Below are positions 57,780 through 64,000 of a stretch of 64,000 nucleotides of DNA, piece after piece. A model generated the notes under the pieces. That model worked only from the letters and a program-made list of their open reading frames with translations. It had not been told where the DNA came from and did not search any database. The stretch spans positions 242,768,645-242,832,644 of the forward strand of contig JAUMIR010000005.1 of assembly GCA_030847615.1 (NCBI GenBank), written 5' to 3'. Position 1 is the first letter of the stretch. Each line of letters begins with the position of its first letter. This DNA comes from Gambelia wislizenii (taxonomy: Eukaryota > Chordata > Lepidosauria > Squamata > Crotaphytidae). The translations under genes and the position numbers were made by a program.

Positions 57780-57992
57780 TTGCGTGGTTTTTTTTTAATT
57801 GATGAGGGTGGGCTTTTCCCTCTGAGTTTGTTAAAACCTCTGGGAAAAGCTACAAAGCTTTTTCCTGGGGAGCTTTTGCCATTTTTGGCTCCCCCTCCTT
57901 CACAATGCAGCGAAAGAACATGGATTGCCATTAGGACAGGTTGTCTTCTACTCATATTCCGTGAGGAGTATTTTTGCCTTTTAGACAACCCC
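57780..57992. mobile_element. Harbinger-like MITE, partial
   Basis: The right end gaggagtatttttgccttt, tagacaacccc is the complement of the left end of copy 3 (43098 onward); upstream gggaaaagctacaaagcttt also corresponds. Left limit not found. Confidence 0.5.
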
Positions 57993-58231
57993 TGAGTTTC
58001 CTGAATTCTTCTCAACTGTTCAAAAAAAAAAAAAAAATTCCAAGAAATGTTACTTCCAATCCACTCACCTCCCCCCACCCTGCCACAAAACTTGAAGTTG
58101 CCTTCTAGTCACTTTTGATTTTGCTAGAAACCAGTGGAGAAGCTTCTGCGGGGATTGATGGTTGGATGGGAAAGTGGGTGGTATGGCCTCTGTTTCCAGC
58201 TCTGCCTGTGACGAACATACTAGCTGTTGAA

Positions 58232-58252
58232 TGTCTTGTTTCCTTTTTGCAG
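58232..58252 (+). other. TMTC1: 3' splice acceptor of the TMTC1 exon
   Basis: A T-rich polypyrimidine tract (cttgtttcctttttgcag) ends in AG at 58251-58252. The exon starts at 58253 as the third base of a codon. The open frame reads on upstream into the tract, but protein similarity starts exactly at the AG, which sets the boundary. Confidence 0.88.
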
Positions 58253-58442
58253 GTTTTTAACTTATTCCTACCTCCTAGCCTTCAATGTCTGGCTTCTGCT
58301 GGCTCCTATTACTCTATGCTATGATTGGCAGGTTGGGAGCATCCCTTTGGTGGAATCAGTTTGGGATGTGAGGAATTTCGCCACCATTCTCTTGGTGGTG
58401 GTGATGCTGCTGCTTGGTCTTCATTGTATAATAGCATTCAAG
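58253..58442 (+). CDS. TMTC1: TMTC1 internal coding exon (partial gene)
   Basis: TMTC1 is an ER polytopic GT-C-fold O-mannosyltransferase that glycosylates cadherin domains. TMTC proteins have an N-terminal multi-span half and C-terminal TPR repeats. Seen here: a 190-bp open exon entered after two bases of a split codon and closed in phase 0, giving 63 full codons. It begins [18 protein letters not shown], continues through [13 protein letters not shown], and ends in a hydrophobic run from FATILLVVV to CIIAFK. Two membrane segments flank a short polar loop. The loop [13 protein letters not shown] and the following W-D-RN pattern fit TMTC1 better than what I recall of TMTC2 or TMTC3. It is flanked by an AG acceptor and an AAG/GTAAGC donor. 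The neighbouring sequence is repeat-bearing intron. Other TMTC1 exons were not found, so the CDS is only this piece. Assignment is from remembered family sequence, not a search. Confidence 0.9.
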
Positions 58443-58448
58443 GTAAGC
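58440..58448 (+). other. TMTC1: 5' splice donor of the TMTC1 exon
   Basis: The exon ends with AAG at 58442, followed by GTAAGC. This is a near-consensus U2 donor that leaves the exon in phase 0. The frame continues only five codons past it to a stop, as expected for intron. Confidence 0.88.
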
Positions 58449-58654
58449 AAACTTTAAAATCTGCACTAAAACTCTCTCTGTGTGTATGTACACATTCACA
58501 TACATGCACTATCCCCAGCATTGCATTGATCATGGTGAAAGTACTATGTACTGAAATAAATAATGAAATGAAAGGGCGGCAGCACTATCTTGTCCTTTGC
58601 ATTTGACTTTCTTCCCCAGACAATGCCAAAGTCTCTCAAACCATGAAACACATT

Positions 58655-58815
58655 CAGGGGTAGCTGTGTTGGCCATGCAGCGAAACAAAATCCAAAATCC
58701 ACGAAAAAGTTATACCTTTATTGGCCAACCATAATGCAAAATGCACAATGCAAACTTTGAAAGCTTGCATCATGTGTTTTGCATTTAGGTTGGCCAATAA
58801 AGGTGTCACTTTTTT
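58655..58815. repeat. Fold-back repeat with acctttattggccaacc arms
   Basis: acctttattggccaacc at about 58712 and ggttggccaataaaggt at 58787 are exact complements about 60 bp apart. Upstream is gtagctgtgttggccatgca. It lies about 210 bp past the TMTC1 donor. Family not named. Confidence 0.68.
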
Positions 58816-58819
58816 TTAA

Positions 58820-59100
58820 TGTTGAATTTTTCTCCTTCCAAACCATGTGTAAATGCAGCCGTTTGCCTTACCCCATCCTCTACAACACCTCCAAAACCCT
58901 TTGTAGGCTGGGATTCAGCCATGAATGGCAACCAGAAATAATGTTAACATCACTTTCAGTGCACCCAGATGTGTCAGTACAGCCTGAAGAAGGTGGTTGT
59001 GGGAGTTCAAATTGATCCCTTTGCCCTAAGAAGATGCCCACCCATGGTCTGTGCTCTGATTAACCTGAAGTGCAGTGTACATGGCGTTACCTTTTAAGAT
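58820..59100. other. Intronic stretch, nothing recognised
   Basis: No repeat or exon identified. Confidence 0.4.
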
Positions 59101-59107
59101 GGCTTGG

Positions 59108-59440
59108 GGGGGGGAATGTACCTTTTGCAAAGTGCAGCAGTCAAATTGGTGACAGGGACTAGAAGGTCTTACCATGTGACACATATTCAGGCCCAGCTGC
59201 TGGTATATTTTGGGCTCTATTCAAAGTGTTGGTTTTAGCATACAAAGCTTTTATATGGTTTCTGACCTCAACATTTGATGGAGTAGGTTTTCCACTGTAA
59301 ATCTACTTGTACACTAAGATCATTATTTGAGTTTTCCTCTGAGTACGTACTTCCTCTCAGAGAAGCTTGGAGGCGGTGACAAGGGAGAGACCCTTTTATG
59401 TAGTCCTCCTACATCTATGGAATGCTTTCCCCAGTGAGGC
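59108..59440 (+). mobile_element. L2/CR1-clade LINE, degenerate RT C-terminus
   Basis: Reads VQSAAVKLVTGTRRSYHVTH in place of the QNAA-RL-TG motif, then decays with stops through a YGF stretch and a final IYGMLSP in place of LWNSLP. Probably continues as a 3' tail to about 59960, interrupted near 59450-59700. Confidence 0.65.
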
Positions 59441-59444
59441 CCAC

Positions 59445-60220
59445 CTGCATGGCCCCCACAAGGGGGGGCTGACAGGGCTCTTGCCTGGGGGCCCAGGATT
59501 AGGAAGGGGGCCTGGTGTGATATTGTAAGTTTTTATTATGTAAATCCATGAATGAACAGAACTTACAAATATAAATATTACTTTGGAGTAATCATTTAAA
59601 CTGACTTATTTTAATTTTTATCCTAAATCCTGTAGAGTATCTCGTTGCCTTTAATCTTAGCAGTAGGTAGGGGCCCCATTTCAGGATGTAGGGGCCATGC
59701 CCACCTGGCTCCTATATCATAATCTTTTTGTGCAAAGTTTGTTCTTTATATCTGGGCATTTGATGGGCTGTGATGGGCTGATTTTTAAATATTGACATTA
59801 TGCTGCTTATTCTCTCCATGGTTTGTTATTCCTGAGATGGGAAAGGTTTGGTTTTACAGATGTTATTTGCATTGTTTTTCTTTTCTTTTTTAACTTCTGT
59901 ATATTTTGATTTTTGTAAGAAGCCTTTCGCTTTCAAAAAAAGTGAAGAAAAAGGCCTTCAAGAATTGAATGTGATCCTAGGTGGTGTGCATGTGTACACA
60001 TAGACACACACTTTCATGCCTGCATTCTGGGTTTTTGTAAGGTGTTTTATATATACAGAAAGATCTTATTTTTTGGCAAGCATGTGCTCTTCTGTAGGCT
60101 TCACATGAGGCTTATTCAGGGGCATTTGCTCCACTCTTTACTTCAACACTTTTCCTTTGCATAAACATATGAATGGCCCAGATGCCAGGTTCCTCCTTGT
60201 ATCTATCCCTCTCTCTCTAC
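59445..60220. other. Intronic stretch, partly an old insertion in an L2 tail
   Basis: 59450-59710 has ggggggcctggtgtgat-like and aggggccccatttcag sequence not otherwise recognised; the T-rich remainder may be LINE tail. Confidence 0.35.
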
Positions 60221-60224
60221 TGTG

Positions 60225-60447
60225 GGAGCCCTGGTGGCACAGTGGTTAAATGCCAGTACTGGAAGCCACAAGGTTATGCGGTTAATCCCAGATGCTCCAA
60301 GTTTGACTCAGCCTTCCATCTTTTCATAGGTGGGTAAAATGAGTACCCAGCTGGTTGGGGGCAATTAGCTAAAAATTATTGTAAACCACTTAGGGAGTGC
60401 TTCGGCACTGGTAAGCGATATATAAATATCAATGCTATTGCTATTGC
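60225..60447 (+). mobile_element. tRNA-SINE, older diverged copy with head
   Basis: ggtggcacagtggttaaatg (box A region), decayed box B, gtacccagctggttgggggc, and a tail aagcgatatataaatatcaa. Subfamily closer to 53390 than to 24167. Confidence 0.78.
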
Positions 60448-60551
60448 TTCTGTAATTGAAAGAAGGGTAAAGATATAGAGCTTTGTGTTTATGGAGCAGT
60501 AGGGAAAAGCAGAGTAGCAAAGTATACATTGTCCCAAGGCTCCTGCTCATA

Positions 60552-60796
60552 CAGTAGGACCCCCAGGGATTGGTTCTGGGGGGCCCTGTGGATACTGAAG
60601 ACCGTGGATAATGGCAGACGCCATTGAAAATAATGGGACTTCTGGTTTAAAATACCATAGGTTTGCCCTGGAGGACCTAGAAAATGGCTAAAGAGGACAC
60701 ATTTTCTAGGAAGACTCTATGGTAGGTGTGCTGTTTTGTGTCCTGTACATAACTGAATCAGTGGATAATGAATCAATGGATACGTGGGTCCTATTG
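60552..60796. mobile_element. Tigger-like MITE, complete
   Basis: Starts cagtaggacccccaggg and ends acgtgggtcctattg, flanked by TA (60550-60551, 60797-60798). Shares ataatgggacttctggttta and ggaggacctagaa with 6602-6857. No transposase. Confidence 0.82.
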
Positions 60797-60995
60797 TATT
60801 GGGAAGCCCTTGTACTAGTCGTGGCTCTAGCTGTGCCTTATTTCTTCTCGTCTTTCCCTTACTCCTTTACCTCCTGTGTTCTAATCAGATTTACTCTCCT
60901 TTCTTTCCTCTCCTTTCCTTCATTGCTGACTTTGAACTTTTCCATCAATTTGCTTGGATGTCGTGTCTAAAGCCAGGTTTGCTCCAGAAACGGAG

Positions 60996-60996
<1 letters not shown>

Positions 60997-61034
<38 letters not shown>
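60997..61034. repeat. (CT)n microsatellite
   Basis: About 19 TC units; more CT-rich sequence follows to about 61100. Confidence 0.92.
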
Positions 61035-61036
<2 letters not shown>

Positions 61037-61049
61037 CCTCTCTCTTCAG

Positions 61050-61930
61050 GAGAATCAAGTGTTCACTTTTCTCGCTTTCTCTTTCTGTCTCTGTATCTCT
61101 CCCCTTTAAAAAGAGTTACCTTAACAAACAAAAAAATTCAATGTAGTTCATGTTATTGATACAGAGCTGACAGTTTGGGTGAGGTCAGTTTCCATTTTGC
61201 AAACATTCCTAGAGCCTGAAGCTGGTATTGCAACTCGGAGAAAGATGACCTGTGTGTGAATTTAATCACAGATGCTTTATAATGCTCTAGAAGGAGCAAA
61301 GCAGGTAAAGCAATACAGCTGGCAGCTACCGATACTGCAAGCCTTTGCTTTGAGAACAAAAGAGTTGCTTGTTCTTAGAGCTGATTTTTGCTCTGAAAGT
61401 ATAGCACTCAGTCAGCCATTACCATCCTGGAAACGTTTTTTGAAAAATGTATTTTATTTCTTACTTTGAATGCCAACTAGGCCTAATGATGGTTGCAGTA
61501 CTTTGAACAATTGCTTAAGAAGAAAACAAAAGAGGAGCCCCAAACAAAAAGATCTAAACATTACTTCATCTCTTTTAATCAGTGTCTCTCATCTGTGGGC
61601 CTTGTACAGCTGTACTTTCCAACCCCCAAACAAAAATGCAAATCTGTCCACATTTCTGTGCCTCTGAGACATGGCGATTGAGATAGATGATACAGTTTTA
61701 GGGATTGGGGAGCTTTTGGTGGGTTATTGTTCGACCAGCTTTTCAAAAATAGTACAGCCATCCTTGTCCACGGTAGACATAATTGGAGCAAGACATTTCA
61801 TTACATTTCCAGGCTTGTAGTTCTCACCTGGAGGAGGGGGAAACACTGTTAGAGTTGTGGTAGAATACAGTTTGAAGGGTAAGGCATCACAGTTACTTAG
61901 AGTGGATTCCAGTGTTACATTGATACAGTA
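61050..61930. other. Intronic stretch, nothing recognised
   Basis: No repeat family or exon identified beyond the CT-rich patch. Confidence 0.4.
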
Positions 61931-61935
61931 TAATA

Positions 61936-62063
61936 CAGGAGTGGGCAACTGTAACCCAGTTGAATTACAACTCAACATCAGCTCTATTCAGCATAGCCAA
62001 TGGTGAGACATTATAAGAGTTGTAATCCAAAAACCTGTGGAGAGCTGCAGTCGCCCATTCCTG
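61936..62063. mobile_element. Small hAT-like fold-back element
   Basis: Ends caggagtgggcaa and tcgcccattcctg are inverted (11 of 13). Internal complementary pair ttgaattacaactcaaca and agttgtaatccaa. Flanking 8-mers do not match. Confidence 0.66.
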
Positions 62064-62067
62064 ATCT

Positions 62068-62415
62068 AGTGCGTACACAGTGTGCACGCCGTGATTCCAA
62101 TCCAGATATAGTCAGACACAGTTAATTGCATCTAACAGATGTGACCAAGATGGACATTTATATCTCCACCTAAATATGCATCAATCCATTCAGAGTTATA
62201 CACAGATATTTACAAATTTTCCAGTCCTATCCTAGCCACATTATATAAATCTTCTGTTAGATGCACATATGAAAGCTTTTCACAGATTTTTGTACACAAG
62301 GATACACTTGTGACCTAACTCCTAATGTGTGATGCATATAATGTATTTATTGCACTTTATTTACATACAGCCTCTGATGCCCTCCCCCCTCTGCTGTTCC
62401 ATATCTCGTCGGGAG
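62068..62415. other. Intronic stretch, nothing recognised
   Basis: No repeat or exon identified. Confidence 0.4.
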
Positions 62416-62417
62416 TG

Positions 62418-62553
62418 GGTAGGATCAGAGAAGCATGTGGCTATAACCCCATAGTGAGACATGAAAAAATGGGGTCCTTTGCAGGTCTCAGCACTGCTAT
62501 AATAATTTTGCATCTGACTACAAGAATATAGCCAGCTGCTTCTCTGATCCTGC
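62418..62553. repeat. Fold-back repeat
   Basis: aggatcagagaagcatgtgg at the left and cagctgcttctctgatcctg at the right are inverted (about 23 of 25 with the adjoining ctata). The spacer is about 85 bp. Confidence 0.66.
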
Positions 62554-62555
62554 CT

Positions 62556-64000
62556 GCTGTCCATGAGGCTATTGTCTCATGACTGAACTCCATTATAAAA
62601 TCGCTGAACAACTGCAGAACCATGCTGAGTCATAATGGCTGACGGCATGAAGTGCCAAGTCATGCCTAGTCAAGCCACTAGGGGGCAATGTCCTGAACAT
62701 ATCTATATGAGACCTCAGAACAGAGCGCACTTCCTTCTCTTCCTGTGAATGCTGAGGCTTGGTGAAGCAGTTTCTCCTTCAGTTGTAGATATTTGTACAT
62801 ATTGCAACTGTTTGACTTTGAAGATAAAAATGCCTCCTGCTTATTTGGACATCAAACACTCTGTGCGAGTATTCTTGGGAAAGGGTTGCTACTGAGTCTG
62901 CTGAGATAATTTTTTTGCTTCTGCTGGGGATTGAGTGTCCTATCATCCCCTGACAGCTGTTTGGGGGGGGGTTTACAGGCTGTACAGTAAGAGTGGATGG
63001 GGGAGCTTTGGGTGCTGCAGAGAGAATACCAAGGTCTGCAGCAACTGAAAAAGGACATACACAGGTGTAAGGGAAATTTATGTGTGCACATGCCACTAAT
63101 AGAATGCCAGTCTACATATACTATGTTCATCCAATAAAATACAGGCATCTGGCCTAAATCCAGTTGTTGGTACCAACTAGGGTAGATCCACTATCAGTGG
63201 GAACTCAGTAAATCAACGCATCTATAATTCACACTGGTTATGCATCTATTAATAATTATTAATAGGACTAATAATTTGATTTAATCCGTCAAATCCATTT
63301 GTTAGGCTAACTGGCACAAGGGAGATAGCCCTTGCCCTGGCTAGCAGCTTGATGATCTTCTCCGTATGTTTTTGGAAACAGCCCTAAAGGTGGGGGAGGT
63401 ACTTCATGCCACTGAGTCCAAGCATGAGAAAAATTTCATGCTGGTTAGGGAATTCTGGGAGTTCTAACCCCTAAAAGAAACATTTCCAGATTCAGGTTCA
63501 TAGCTGTGTCATTGTTTCACCACATGCGTAACTGTTGCATGGATCCATTCTACTTATGTTTTCAACTTGTCAGTTCAGATATGTGAATTTGTCTTTCATC
63601 AGAAGGGTCTTGGGGCAGGGCAGACAGTCCTATATTTTAAAAATTTTATACCAGTTGTAATTTCTGATGTACTGTTTTACCCCTGCCCCCAACTATGTGT
63701 TGTTCACCCAGTGAGAGCTTTCCTACTGATGTAAATATTAATTTGTGTGATGATATTTGTTAGGACTGCAGCCATCTCTGTGATCTGGATCCTAGTTAAT
63801 AGTTTTGTTGTTACTTTTTAGAGATGTATTCAGCTTTAAACCACAGGTTTAATATAAAATGTAGTTTGACCTAGGTTTGGTTTTTGAATGCTTTTGGAAC
63901 AGTGTTGACCCCCCCTCCCTTTGTCTGGTTGGTCCAAGCTATCCAGAAACTTTGAGACTACATTTAAATAAGTAAGTGAATAAAAACTAGAACAAGATCA
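62556..64000. other. Intronic stretch to window end, mostly unrecognised
   Basis: A weak fold-back near 63405-63490 (ggaattctgggagttctaac). No exon of TMTC1 or another gene is recognisable. Confidence 0.4.

Larger units (their letters stand above)
1..58252 (+). other. TMTC1: TMTC1 upstream intron (inferred)
   Basis: Everything before the exon is read as intron, because the exon is internal and no other host coding exon was recognised in 58 kb. The inference would change if an undetected small exon lies here. Mobile elements sit in both orientations. Confidence 0.6.
58443..64000 (+). other. TMTC1: TMTC1 downstream intron, partial (inferred)
   Basis: Sequence after the donor to the window end. 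The next TMTC1 exon, which should encode the remaining membrane segments, was not seen, so this intron is at least 5.5 kb long. Confidence 0.6.

Noticed and set aside
58115..58324. Alternative frame over the TMTC1 exon
   Set aside because: It is a shadow in another frame; the TMTC1 match and both splice sites agree with the frame starting at 58253.
1..64000. CRISPR array, operons, prokaryotic genes or an integrated phage
   Set aside because: No regularly spaced direct repeats with unique spacers, no dense coding; base composition and repeats are those of a squamate nuclear genome.

Overview
The window is a repeat-rich stretch of vertebrate nuclear DNA, almost certainly from a squamate reptile. 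The evidence is the repeat community. There are many copies of a tRNA-headed SINE whose tail matches the BovB LINE 3' end (the Sauria-SINE architecture), plus BovB, L1, CR1 and L2-type LINE fragments. There is also an Ingi/Vingi-like LINE with a (GA)n tail, and hAT, Tigger-like, Harbinger-like and Helitron DNA elements. No bacterial-type genes, rRNA, tRNA genes or CRISPR arrays are visible.

The only host-gene coding sequence I can support is one 190-bp internal exon at 58253-58442 on the + strand. It has consensus splice sites and encodes a transmembrane segment that I recognise as TMTC1 (transmembrane O-mannosyltransferase targeting cadherins 1). By inference the window lies inside that gene: at least 58 kb of upstream intron, the exon, and at least 5.5 kb of downstream intron. 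No other TMTC1 exon was found by eye.

Layout. 0-5.5 kb: fold-back repeats, an antisense L1 tail, an antisense CR1/L2 tail, a Sauria SINE, a 1.35-kb antisense Vingi-like LINE with a 402-codon open frame, and a 534-bp MITE. 5.5-15.2 kb: a CR1/L2 tail inserted in an older repeat, a Tigger-like MITE, a LINE interrupted by a SINE, a small Helitron, and a Tigger-like element interrupted by a LINE tail. 16-25 kb: fold-back elements, a complete hAT copy with 8-bp target duplications, a CR1 tail, a SINE split by a 1.07-kb GC-rich element, and another LINE/SINE cluster. 25-35.6 kb: BovB tails, a second MITE and a long antisense L2/CR1 RT fragment. 36.9-45.3 kb: a BovB endonuclease fragment, a locally duplicated and inverted composite repeat, a BovB split by an apparent solo LTR, and two more MITEs, one carrying a LINE tail with a 76-bp target duplication. 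45.3-49.9 kb and 32-34.6 kb are the least repeat-marked parts. 50-58 kb: a second perfect hAT copy, a MITE nested in another repeat, and fold-back elements. 58-64 kb: the TMTC1 exon, then an L2 remnant, a SINE, a Tigger-like MITE and small fold-backs.

Nothing suggests an operon or a new protein-coding system. The interest is in the mobile-element archaeology: nested insertions, related empty sites inside the window, unusually long target duplications, and a chimeric inverted duplication that looks like template switching.
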